Source: Gammaproteobacteria bacterium
Lineage (GTDB): Bacteria > Pseudomonadota > Gammaproteobacteria > S144-34
Direction: 5' to 3'
Length of the DNA stretch: 11,778 bases
NCBI GenBank assembly: GCA_015494165.1
Contig: WGBS01000326.1
Coordinates: 1-11,778, forward strand
In this document: positions 5,718 through 11,757 of the stretch, piece after piece
How the letters are laid out: every line of letters begins with the position of its first letter
How positions within the stretch are numbered: position 1 is the stretch's first letter
Position numbers and translations under genes: made by a program
Notes under the pieces: generated by a model
The model's database searches: none
What the model was told of the DNA's origin: nothing
The model's input: the letters and a program-made list of their open reading frames with translations, nothing else

Positions 5718-7268
5718 ATGACGATGCGAACCGAAGTGGGGGGCGTCCGGCGAGGGTGGGCGCGTTCCGGCCGCGGGGCCGCGGGAGCGGTCGCTGCGCT
5801 GGCGGGCGCGGTGGCGCTCGGGGGCGTCGAGATCGCCATAGCGGGAAGCAGGGGATATGTCCCGTTCACCGCCGACGGTCCCCGGATCGAGCGCGTGGAG
5901 GCCCGGCGGCCCTGCGCGCGGCCCGGCGACACGGTGCGCGCGGTGGGCCGCTACCTGGGTGCCGTGTCGGTCTATGCCTTCGGGGAGGGAAGCCGGCGCG
6001 GCTACAGGCGCCAGCTCACGGTGGTCCGGCGCGACGACCGCTCCCTGGTGCTGCGGCTCCCGGCCGACGTCCCGCCGCCCCGGGTCCGGCTGGTGATCCG
6101 GTATGGCGGCACCGGAAACTTCGCGCCGCGGGAGCGGGCCCCGGTCGTGCGCATCTGCGCGCCGGCGCGGGAATCGGGCGGGCGCGCGGCCGGAGCTGCA
6201 GGCCGGCTGGGCTCCGCGCTCGGCGGCCGCGCAGCCGTGGACAGCGCGCGCGCGAAGGTGCCGACCACGCCGCGGACCTTGCGTCCCGACCTGCTGCGCC
6301 GAAGCGCGCCGCCGGCGGTCCGGCACCAGCCCGGGAAGGGGTGGGCGGCGCCGGGCGTGGCGCGTGCGCCGGATGCCCGGACGCGTGCGGCGGGCGCGGG
6401 GCTGCAGGACCTGATGCGGGTGCGGCGCGAGGGCGCCCGCGGCACGGTGCGGGTGCGCGAGGTGCGGCTGGAGGATGGACGCAAGGCACCGGACGGGTGG
6501 CGGGACTGGAAGGCCGTCGCGGTGCTGGAGAACACCGACCCCAGTCGTCCGGCAGCGGTGCGGGTGTTCGCGTGGGGACGGACGGATCCATGGGTCCTGC
6601 GGACCGCGCGCGAGGACCGTCCTCAGCCGCGGGTCGGCGTCTACGACCTGGGATGGCATGTCCTAAGGCCACGCCAGACCCTGCGGGTGCGTCTGCGGCA
6701 GCCCGTCACCTGGGGCGAGTGCGTGCGCGTGTGGCTGGGCGGCGAGGGGGCGCGCCGGCCGGTGCGAGGCAGGCCCACGCCCGAGACGTCCGGCGGCGTG
6801 GAGGCCTGCAAGGGCCTGCCGCAGCGCTGGCGCGTGACACTCTTCATGGGCATCCACGAGGTCTACGACGACGGCGACAACGAGTCGCCGACCCGCTGGA
6901 AGGTGTGCCTCGATCTGGACGGGGAGCGGCGCTGCAACTGGTTCAAGGTCTACGACGGCCAGAGAAGGGCCGGATACTGGCTGAGCGTCGAGAAGACGTA
7001 CGGGACGTCCGCCCTGCGCGGTCGCAGCGCCAACGCCTCGCTTAAGGTGGTCGACTACGACGACCTGCTGCGCGGCGGCGAGGACGACGTCGCGCATGCG
7101 AACCTGAGCTCGGGGGTTCCCGGCTTGCGCTGGCCGGAGCGCCCGTACGACACCATGCGCCTGCGCGCCGGCGTCTACAGGCAGGGCGAGTTCAGCTCCG
7201 GGGTGGACCGCACCGAAGGCCCCAGCGGCCGCTATCAGACCTTTGCGACATACGAGCCGCTGGAGTGA
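5718..7268 (+). CDS. Exported protein with Cys-bracketed IPT-like domain and C-terminal beta-rich domain, unknown function
   Basis: The protein has 516 residues from the ATG at 5718, which has GAGGAG six bases upstream and opens a signal peptide (about 1-42; basic start, hydrophobic GAVAALAGAVALGG). The frame is open further upstream, but that part overlaps the previous gene and the P2 promoter. Residues about 54-147 form an IPT/Ig-like domain, PRIERVEARRPCARPGDTVR to VVRIC, with C66 and C147 at its ends as in the protease. A basic low-complexity linker (about 150-240) follows. Residues about 240-345 look beta-rich (TVRVREVRLEDG, WKAVAVLENTDP, TLRVRLRQPV). The last 145 residues include MGIHEVYDDGDNESP and VVDYDDLLRGGEDD, acidic loops that might bind calcium in a C2-like fold, though this is only a resemblance. 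C397 and C406 flank LDLDGERR. I recognise no enzyme motif. It has its own predicted ECF promoter, so it is probably a main product of the regulon. Confidence 0.82.
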   Translation: MTMRTEVGGVRRGWARSGRGAAGAVAALAGAVALGGVEIAIAGSRGYVPFTADGPRIERVEARRPCARPGDTVRAVGRYLGAVSVYAFGEGSRRGYRRQLTVVRRDDRSLVLRLPADVPPPRVRLVIRYGGTGNFAPRERAPVVRICAPARESGGRAAGAAGRLGSALGGRAAVDSARAKVPTTPRTLRPDLLRRSAPPAVRHQPGKGWAAPGVARAPDARTRAAGAGLQDLMRVRREGARGTVRVREVRLEDGRKAPDGWRDWKAVAVLENTDPSRPAAVRVFAWGRTDPWVLRTAREDRPQPRVGVYDLGWHVLRPRQTLRVRLRQPVTWGECVRVWLGGEGARRPVRGRPTPETSGGVEACKGLPQRWRVTLFMGIHEVYDDGDNESPTRWKVCLDLDGERRCNWFKVYDGQRRAGYWLSVEKTYGTSALRGRSANASLKVVDYDDLLRGGEDDVAHANLSSGVPGLRWPERPYDTMRLRAGVYRQGEFSSGVDRTEGPSGRYQTFATYEPLE

Positions 7269-7511
7269 GGCGGTCGCTCCCCCTGTCCGGCGGCGGTACG
7301 TTCTGCGCGACGGGCGCGTCGAGCCGGAGGCCGGAGGCGGTCGCCGGCGCCGGGCGTAGGGACACCGAAAACGTAGGCGCGGCTGATCCGGCCTTTGGCG
7401 GGCTCTTTTCCGCCGCTTCCCTTCTTCCCGCCTCCCTTTGAGGGCTACCGTCCGATCCCTTCCGGTCGCACTGTCCGTGGCTTGGTCATGGCCCTGGGCC
7501 CGATCCCGGCC
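7269..7511. other. Non-coding stretch before P3
   Basis: With P3 and its leader this forms a 307-base gap without a supported gene. The left part has short GC-rich direct and inverted repeats, such as GCCGGAG twice near 7322-7336. A weak hairpin GGCGG/CCGCC lies around the TTTT near 7398-7415 and is followed by a pyrimidine-rich run to about 7440. It could act as a weak terminator for the gene ending at 7268, but it is not convincing. I see no RNA gene. Confidence 0.4.
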
Positions 7512-7537
7512 TGAACCGTGCGGCCCCCGTGCGCGAC
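7512..7537 (+). promoter_or_regulatory. Predicted ECF sigma promoter P3 (TGAACC-N16-CGAC)
   Basis: TGAACC at 7512-7517 and CGAC at 7534-7537 are 16 bases apart. CGAC to the ATG at 7576 is 42 bases, identical to P1, and the bases from the -10 onward (CGACGCACGG) differ from P1 (CGACCCACGG) at one position. A strong ribosome-binding sequence, AAAGGAGGG (7560-7568), follows. Confidence 0.75.
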
Positions 7538-7575
7538 GCACGGGAGAGCACGGGATGTGAAAGGAGGGTCGGGCG

Positions 7576-9372
7576 ATGAGATGGCGGATCACCTCGATCA
7601 CATTGACGGTGTCGCTGGCGCTGGCGGGCGGGATGCCCCCGGCGCACGCGGGCGGGCAGAAAGGACACGGAGCCCCGTGCGCGGCCGAGAAGCGCAAGGG
7701 TGGCCCGAAGGCGTCCGGTGTGGCCTTGCGTCTTCAGGGCAAGGGCTGTGGCAGACAGGCAGCCGCCGGCGTCTTTCCGGGGCCGAAGGTTGCCGGCGGG
7801 ACGGGTGCGGGCCGGGCCGAGCCGCGGGCGCCCGTGGACGGCGGGCCCGCCCACCTGGGGCGGATCGGCCGCGGGGCGTTGGACGCAAAGCGCATCGGGC
7901 CCGGCAGGCGGCTCGCGAAGGAGGCGGGCAGCGCCGCCGGCCTGCTGCGTACCGGCAAGGGACAGCGCCGCGCAGGGCCCTTCGCCGCGGGCAGCCGTGC
8001 CGGTGCCGTGACGGAGGCCCGTAAGGCGCTCGGCGGCGGTCGCGCGGCAGCCGGCCGCCGGCCGCGCCCAGCGGCGGGGCTTTCGGCGGCCGACGCCCTG
8101 CGGCGCGGCAAAGGGCCGAAGAGGGGGCCGTCCGGCGTGCGGGGTCGCGGCTGGGCGATGGACGGGCCCGGGGAGACCGGCGCCCGGATCCTGGGGGCGG
8201 GATTCCAGGCCGCGGGCGAGGGCGCCGCGGCGGCCGTGGTGACCCCGGGCGGCGGCCCCGGTGCCGCGCTTCCCTCGGCGGTCGTGAGCTTCTTCATCGG
8301 TTCCGGCAAGCAGGCGTACCACGAGTACTGGCAGGGCGAGGAGCGCCTCGAGAGGGCCCCGCATTTCGGAGGTGATGGGCGAGGCAATACGGTGGCGTTC
8401 TCGAAGGATGGCCGCACCAGCGTGGTCTATCACCGCGACGGGACAGAGGAGGTCCGGCGCGTCAACGCGGACGGCAGCATGAGCCGGGAGTATCGCAACC
8501 CCGACGAGCCGCCGCGCAGCGAGGCCATCGCGCCCGACTTCCGCTACGAGGGCACGGATCCCGACGGCACCCACCGCTACCGCCGCGACGACGGCACCGT
8601 GGCGCTCGCCCGTCCGGACGGGAGCGTGGTGTTCGTCGGGCGCGGTGACGACGGCAAGACCGTGGTCATGGTGGTCGACCGCGACGGCAACGCGACGGTG
8701 CAGGAATACGAGGGGTTCCCGGCGGGCGGTCAGGGGGACGGCAGCAAAGGTGCGGGCGACACGAGCGGCGGCTCCCGCGCCGACGAGGGCAGCGGGAGCG
8801 GGTCCGGGAGCGCACAGCCCGAGGACGGTGACGGCGACGGCGGCTCGGCGTCGGGCGGGGGCTCCGGTGAGGGCTCCGACGACGGCAGCTCGGGCGACGA
8901 CGCCTCGGGTGACGACGGTTCCGGCGGCGATTCAGACGATGGCTCTGACGACGGCGGGTCCAGCGACGGCTCCGATGGCGCTCAGGGCACGGACGCGGGC
9001 TCCGAGGGCGGCATGCCCAGGCCCGAGTGCGGCGGTGGGCCCGCCTACTCCGGGCGGCCGGGTGAGGGCTGCACCGAGGTGGCGGTCGACCTCCCGCTCG
9101 GTGAGGAAGAGGAGGAGGCAGAGGCCGATCCCAGGCTCACGGGCGAGTGGACGGGGCAGCCGCCGCCCGATCGCGCCGGCGGATCCGGCAGCGGCTGCGA
9201 CGGCCGGGACGACCCCTACACGGGCGAGTGCGAGAAGCCCCGCGGCGGGCCCGGCTGGGCGGTGGACCCCGGCGACCCGGCGCTAGGGGTGGACCGGCGT
9301 CCGGCGGACGGCGGCGGCGCCGCACGGCTCGAGGCCATCGACTGGGCCGTGGATCCCGACGAGGGCTTCTGA
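7576..9372 (+). CDS. Exported charge-segregated protein with YD-like strands and acidic Asp/Ser/Gly tail
   Basis: The protein has 598 residues. The ATG at 7576 follows AAAGGAGGG and opens a signal peptide (1-25; core LTVSLALAGG, end AHA). Residues 27-200 are low-complexity and strongly basic, with C35 and C58. A glycine-rich hydrophobic stretch lies at about 201-245 (ARILGAGFQAAGEG; SAVVSFFIGSG). Residues about 264-380 contain short repeated strands of the YD/RHS type: NTVAFSKDGRTSVVYHRDG, RRVNADGSMSREYRN, TVALARPDGSVVFVG, VVMVVDRDGNATVQEYEG. No full RHS shell or toxin domain is seen. Residues about 384-478 are almost only Asp, Ser, Gly and Glu. The last 120 residues hold four cysteines (C485, C499, C541, C552) and the motif WAVDP twice, the second at the C-terminus. 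The acidic tail may bind calcium or pair with basic partners such as the repeat protein at 4252. Family and function are unknown. It is the last gene before a strong terminator. Confidence 0.82.
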   Translation: MRWRITSITLTVSLALAGGMPPAHAGGQKGHGAPCAAEKRKGGPKASGVALRLQGKGCGRQAAAGVFPGPKVAGGTGAGRAEPRAPVDGGPAHLGRIGRGALDAKRIGPGRRLAKEAGSAAGLLRTGKGQRRAGPFAAGSRAGAVTEARKALGGGRAAAGRRPRPAAGLSAADALRRGKGPKRGPSGVRGRGWAMDGPGETGARILGAGFQAAGEGAAAAVVTPGGGPGAALPSAVVSFFIGSGKQAYHEYWQGEERLERAPHFGGDGRGNTVAFSKDGRTSVVYHRDGTEEVRRVNADGSMSREYRNPDEPPRSEAIAPDFRYEGTDPDGTHRYRRDDGTVALARPDGSVVFVGRGDDGKTVVMVVDRDGNATVQEYEGFPAGGQGDGSKGAGDTSGGSRADEGSGSGSGSAQPEDGDGDGGSASGGGSGEGSDDGSSGDDASGDDGSGGDSDDGSDDGGSSDGSDGAQGTDAGSEGGMPRPECGGGPAYSGRPGEGCTEVAVDLPLGEEEEEAEADPRLTGEWTGQPPPDRAGGSGSGCDGRDDPYTGECEKPRGGPGWAVDPGDPALGVDRRPADGGGAARLEAIDWAVDPDEGF

Positions 9373-9399
9373 GGCCGACTTCGGCTGTCGCGGAACGGG

Positions 9400-9438
9400 G
9401 GCCGCCGCGGGCAGATGCCGCGGCGGCCTCCTCTCTCC
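9400..9438 (+). terminator. Strong intrinsic terminator closing the plus-strand block
   Basis: Perfect 11-bp arms, GGCCGCCGCGG (9400-9410) and CCGCGGCGGCC (9418-9428), enclose a 7-base loop. A T/C-rich run, TCCTCTCTCC, follows immediately. It lies 27 bases after the stop at 9372 and marks the end of the exported-protein block. The T-run is interrupted by C, so termination may be imperfect, but the stem is very stable. Confidence 0.8.
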
Positions 9439-9453
9439 TAGTTTGCCCGCACC

Positions 9454-9486
9454 GTTTTGATAAGGTTTTGCTAACTTTTTGGTAAC
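9454..9486. repeat. Three tandem 11-bp AT-rich repeats beside tRNA-Arg
   Basis: The units are GTTTTGATAAG (9454-9464), GTTTTGCTAAC (9465-9475) and TTTTTGGTAAC (9476-9486). The shared form is KTTTTGNTAAS, with no gaps between units. They stand out because the surrounding sequence is very GC-rich. The period is close to one DNA turn, as in iteron-like protein binding sites. They start 14 bases beyond the 3' end of the tRNA-Arg gene and could be part of its 3' trailer, a recombination site, or a protein binding site. No integrase gene is in the window. Confidence 0.7.
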
Positions 9487-9500
9487 CGCTCGTAAGTCAT

Positions 9501-9577
9501 TGGCGCCCCGGAGAGGATTCGAACCTCCGACCTAGCGCTTAGGAGGCGCTTGCTCTATCCGGCTGAGCTACCGGGGC
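9501..9577 (-). tRNA. tRNA-Arg(CCU)
   Basis: Read on the minus strand, the 77 bases fold as a full cloverleaf. The 7-bp acceptor stem is GCCCCGG with CCGGGGC, followed by discriminator G and an encoded CCA. The anticodon stem AGCGC/GCGCU holds the loop CUCCUAA, giving anticodon CCU for the Arg codon AGG. The T-loop is UUCGAAU. It lies downstream of tRNA-Ala in the same direction, 67 bases away, and is probably co-transcribed with it. In bacteria the 3' ends of tRNA genes are frequent integration sites, which gives the repeats next to it some interest. Confidence 0.96.
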
Positions 9578-9617
9578 GGGCGTGCGGTGGTGCGGGCGCG
9601 TGCGCCGTGGTGCGGTG

Positions 9618-9635
9618 CGGCGGCCGCGGCCGCCG
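9618..9635. repeat. 18-bp perfect palindrome between the two tRNAs
   Basis: CGGCGGCCGCGGCCGCCG reads the same on both strands. It sits in the 67-base spacer between tRNA-Ala and tRNA-Arg and would form a tight GC hairpin in the precursor RNA. A role in separating or stabilising the two tRNAs is possible. In such GC-rich DNA a chance palindrome cannot be excluded. Confidence 0.5.
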
Positions 9636-9644
9636 GAGGCGGGA

Positions 9645-9720
9645 TGGTGGAGCCGAGGGGAGTCGAACCCCTGACCTCAGCAGTGCGATTGCTGCGCTCT
9701 CCCAACTGAGCTACGGCCCC
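9645..9720 (-). tRNA. tRNA-Ala(CGC)
   Basis: On the minus strand this 76-base gene folds as a full cloverleaf. The acceptor stem GGGGCCG pairs with CGGCUCC, giving a G-U at the third pair, which is the identity mark for alanine. Discriminator A and an encoded CCA follow. The anticodon stem CAGCA/UGCUG holds the loop AUCGCAC, with anticodon CGC reading GCG. The T-loop is UUCGACU. A dedicated CGC isoacceptor fits the heavy use of GCG in this genome; E. coli manages without one. The alanine call rests on both anticodon and G3-U70. Confidence 0.96.
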
Positions 9721-9733
9721 GCGACGGCGGGCT

Positions 9734-9762
9734 ATTCTAGCACCGCCTTCGGACGGGGAGAA
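9734..9762 (-). promoter_or_regulatory. Likely sigma-70 promoter of the tRNA-Ala/tRNA-Arg unit
   Basis: On the minus strand a good -10, TAGAAT, lies at 9739-9734, with a weak -35, TTCTCC, 17 bases further upstream (9762-9757). Transcription would start about seven bases before the mature tRNA-Ala 5' end at 9720. The -10 is a clear island in GC-rich sequence; the -35 is poor. Confidence 0.6.
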
Positions 9763-9787
9763 ACGCGCGGCGGCTGTCCCCGGGCGC

Positions 9788-10525
9788 TCAGCGCGTGCCC
9801 GGGTTGCAGCGGCGCACGTAGTCGCGCTCGAGCGCGGCGACGAAGCGCTGCAGGCGTCGGCGGTCGCGCGGGTCGAGGGCGGTGAAGCGCCCGCCGAAGC
9901 GCACGGCGCCGTTGGGCGCCGGTTCCGCCACGTAGCGCACCTCGAGCGGGCCGGCGACGGTGGAGCGGTCCGGCAGCAGCAGGGCGCAGCGCTCGATGGC
10001 GTCGCCGGGGGCGAGGCCGGCTGCCGCGGCCGCCTTGGTCTCGAGGCCGACGCCCCCGAGCGAGACGTCGCACAGGCGGCCCGCCGCCTCGGCGCCGGCG
10101 AGCACGTAGCGCACGGCCACGGCCAGGTTGCGCGGCACCGGCACGCGGTGGTGGCTGCGGCGCTGCCGGTAACGCACCTCTGTGGGGAGCGGCAGGCGGT
10201 AGGTGCCGCCGCCTGGCCCCTCGGTGCGTCCCGTGACCTCGGCCTCGAACTCGGCCTCGGCGCCGTTGACACGGATACGCGCCCGCAGCCGCCCCGCGCG
10301 GCGCAGCGCCTCGTCCGCCTCGGGCGGGGCGAGCTGGTCCAGGTGCAGCTCCCGGCGCTCGGGGTCGACGCCGAGGATCATGGTGACGCCGGCCTGGGGC
10401 CCCGGCAGGTCCACCGCGACCAGCGCGCGGGCGGCGGCCGCGCGTCGCAGCAGGCAGGCGACCATCAGGGGGTCGCGGATCCGCTCCTCCGTGGGGTCCG
10501 GGGCCTGCGGCATGGCGGCGCTCAT
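9788..10525 (-). CDS. ycgR: Flagellar brake-type PilZ protein (YcgR-like), cyclic di-GMP receptor
   Basis: The 245-residue protein has two parts. Residues about 15-115 match the N-terminal YcgR domain pattern (DPLMVACLLRRA, VTMILGVDPERRELHLDQL). Residues about 118-240 form a PilZ domain with both binding signatures: RxxxR at R123-R127 (QRRSHHRVPVP) and DxSxxG at D163-G168 (CDVSLGGVGLE). PilZ proteins of this form bind cyclic di-GMP, and YcgR slows or biases the flagellar motor. The gene lies 15 bases after flgN in the flgM-flgN operon, and GGAGGC precedes the ATG. It is therefore likely expressed with late flagellar genes from the sigma-28 promoter. A second ATG lies four codons in. The symbol is by family resemblance; direct motor action in this organism is inferred. 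Confidence 0.9.
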   Translation of the reverse strand: MSAAMPQAPDPTEERIRDPLMVACLLRRAAAARALVAVDLPGPQAGVTMILGVDPERRELHLDQLAPPEADEALRRAGRLRARIRVNGAEAEFEAEVTGRTEGPGGGTYRLPLPTEVRYRQRRSHHRVPVPRNLAVAVRYVLAGAEAAGRLCDVSLGGVGLETKAAAAAGLAPGDAIERCALLLPDRSTVAGPLEVRYVAEPAPNGAVRFGGRFTALDPRDRRRLQRFVAALERDYVRRCNPGTR

Positions 10526-10540
10526 CCCGGCGCCTCCGCC

Positions 10541-11005
10541 TCAGCCGCGGCCGAGGCTGCGGCCGGCCGAGGGCGGCCGCGCGGCGCCCCGCGGGCCATA
10601 GGTGGGGGCTTCGACCTCCTCGCCGCGCAGCACGGCGAGCGCGCGGGCGGCCGCGCGGTGCTGGAGCTCGATGGCGAGGCCGTTGGCGCGGTTGCGCCGG
10701 CGCAATGCCGCGAGCCGCGCGCGCAGCGCTTCCCAGCGCTGCGCCAGACTGCCGTTCGCGTCGGCCCGGCGCAGCGCGGCGGCGAGGGCGGGGCCGCTCG
10801 CCGCGCCCGTCGCACGCTCGAGGGCGGCGCGCGCCGACTCGAGGGCGGCGGCGAGCTCGGCCTTGCGGTCGGCGGCCGCGGCGATGGCCGCCGCGTCGCG
10901 TGCGGCGAGCGCCGCCTGCTCGTCGTCGAGGGCCGCCTCCATGCGTGCGACCAGGCCCTCGAGCTCGGCGAGCGCGGCGCCGGGCTCCTGTGCGGGACCG
11001 TTCAC
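10541..11005 (-). CDS. flgN: Flagellar export chaperone FlgN
   Basis: The 154-residue protein is almost wholly helical and Ala/Arg/Glu-rich, as FlgN proteins are. It has an N-terminal helix LAELEGLVARMEAALDDEQ, a long central region and the usual C-terminal tail with TYGPRG. FlgN guides the hook-junction proteins FlgK and FlgL to the flagellar export apparatus. The start is GTG at 11005, and its first bases overlap the flgM stop (GTGA), so the two are translationally coupled. Sequence identity to well-studied FlgN is usually low; position after flgM is a main part of the evidence. Confidence 0.92.
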   Translation of the reverse strand: MNGPAQEPGAALAELEGLVARMEAALDDEQAALAARDAAAIAAAADRKAELAAALESARAALERATGAASGPALAAALRRADANGSLAQRWEALRARLAALRRRNRANGLAIELQHRAAARALAVLRGEEVEAPTYGPRGAARPPSAGRSLGRG

Positions 11006-11328
11006 GAACCGGCCCGCCCCAGCAGGCGCTCCATCGCGAGGAGGCGCTCGGCGATGCGTTCGGGGCGCACCTCGTAGCGGCCCTCGGCGAGCGCCGCGCG
11101 CACGGCCTCCACGCGCGTGCGGTCCACGGCCGGGGTCTCCTCGATGCGGCGGCGCGCCTCGGCCACGAGGGCCTGCGAGCCGAGCTCGACGCGGTCGCCG
11201 CCCGTCCCGGCACGGGAGGTGCGCGGCTCCTGCGCGCGCGCCCCTCCGACGGCCGCCGGCCGCGGCTGCTGCCGGCTTTCCGTCACTGGGGGCTGCCCCG
11301 CGCCCAAGCCCTTGATCTCGTTGCTCAT
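11002..11328 (-). CDS. flgM: Anti-sigma-28 factor FlgM
   Basis: The 108-residue protein has the FlgM form. A flexible polar N-terminus starts MSNEIKGLG. A C-terminal helical region binds FliA, with DRVELGSQALVAEARRRIEE, the conserved PAVDRTRVEAVRAALAEGRY, and ERIAERLLAMERLL at the end. FlgM holds sigma-28 inactive until the hook is complete and FlgM is exported. The size is normal for the family. The gene is preceded by GGGAG and by a sigma-28 promoter at 11372-11398, so sigma-28 activates its own inhibitor. flgN overlaps its stop. Confidence 0.96.
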   Translation of the reverse strand: MSNEIKGLGAGQPPVTESRQQPRPAAVGGARAQEPRTSRAGTGGDRVELGSQALVAEARRRIEETPAVDRTRVEAVRAALAEGRYEVRPERIAERLLAMERLLGRAGS

Positions 11329-11371
11329 GTCAGTGGCTCCCGGTTGCGCAAGTGGCTGTCCGTCGTCGCCG

Positions 11372-11398
11372 TTAACGGCCGCCCGTCCCGGAACTTTA
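11372..11398 (-). promoter_or_regulatory. Sigma-28 (FliA) promoter of flgM-flgN-ycgR
   Basis: On the minus strand TAAAGTTC (11398-11391) and GCCGTTAA (11379-11372) are separated by 11 bases. The known FliA consensus is TAAAGTTT-N11-GCCGATAA, so there are two mismatches in 16 positions with ideal spacing. It lies 43 bases before the flgM start, between flgA and flgM, as in other gammaproteobacteria. Confidence 0.92.
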
Positions 11399-11409
11399 GC
11401 ATCCGCGCC

Positions 11410-11757
11410 TCAAAGCGTGACGCGCACCACACCCTCGCGCACGGCCACGCCCTCGACCACGCGCCGGCTGCGCAGGTTGCGCACGCTGACGCGCTCGCCG
11501 GCGGCGGCGTCGGCGAGCGCCACCGCCGTCGCCCGCACCTCCACCGCCCCCGAACGCGCCAAGAGGATCACCCGCTGGCCGCGGCGGACGACCGGGGTGC
11601 GCTCGAGGGCCCCGGGCGCGACCACGGCCCCGGCCGGCAGGGCGCGGCGCGCGCGCTGGCCGACGGCGGCCTCGATCCGGGTGAGATAGCCGAGCGGCAG
11701 CGTCGCCGTGTCACGCTCGCGCAGCGCGAGGTCCGCGCGCGTCAGCACGGTGCCGCG
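11410..11757 (-). CDS. flgA: C-terminal part of flagellar P-ring assembly protein FlgA; frame closed upstream by a stop
   Basis: The visible ~115 residues match the C-terminal SAF-type domain of FlgA: RGTVLTRADLALRERD, LPLGYLTRIEAAVGQRARR, PAGAVVAPGALERTPVVRRG, and ending VVEGVAVREGVVRVTL. FlgA is a periplasmic chaperone that helps build the flagellar P-ring and normally has about 200 residues or more with a signal peptide. Here the frame is closed by TGA at 11760-11758, just before RGTVLT. Upstream, a different frame reads TRTVVVTR, a plausible continuation of FlgA. This suggests a frameshift, a small deletion or a sequence error near 11755-11762. The only in-frame start is GTG at 11748, which would give a 112-residue product without a signal peptide. 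Only 18 bases lie beyond the stop, so the rest cannot be judged. The gene stop is at 11412-11410. Confidence 0.82.
   Translation of the reverse strand, partial: RGTVLTRADLALRERDTATLPLGYLTRIEAAVGQRARRALPAGAVVAPGALERTPVVRRGQRVILLARSGAVEVRATAVALADAAAGERVSVRNLRSRRVVEGVAVREGVVRVTL

Noticed and set aside
259..8574. Long open frames on the minus strand opposite the sigma, protease and exported-protein genes
   Set aside because: They are Arg/Pro/Ala-rich shadows caused by high GC content. They have no recognisable domains, while the plus-strand frames carry clear motifs and signal peptides.
8200..8730. RHS-type toxin or contact-dependent weapon
   Set aside because: Only a few short YD-like strands are seen. 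There is no RHS core, no conserved cleavage motif, no toxin domain and no immunity gene downstream.
8740..9010. Repeated GACGACGGC/TCCGGC-type triplets as a possible CRISPR or satellite array
   Set aside because: They are irregular codon-level repeats that encode the Asp/Ser/Gly tail in frame, with no constant repeat and spacer lengths.
9440..9500. Intrinsic terminator for the tRNA unit on the minus strand
   Set aside because: The AT-rich stretch gives A-runs rather than T-runs on that strand and no convincing hairpin precedes them.
9732..11315. Long open frames opposite or out of frame with the flagellar genes
   Set aside because: The minus-strand flgM, flgN and PilZ frames have clear family motifs, operon-like spacing and a promoter; the other frames are low-complexity.
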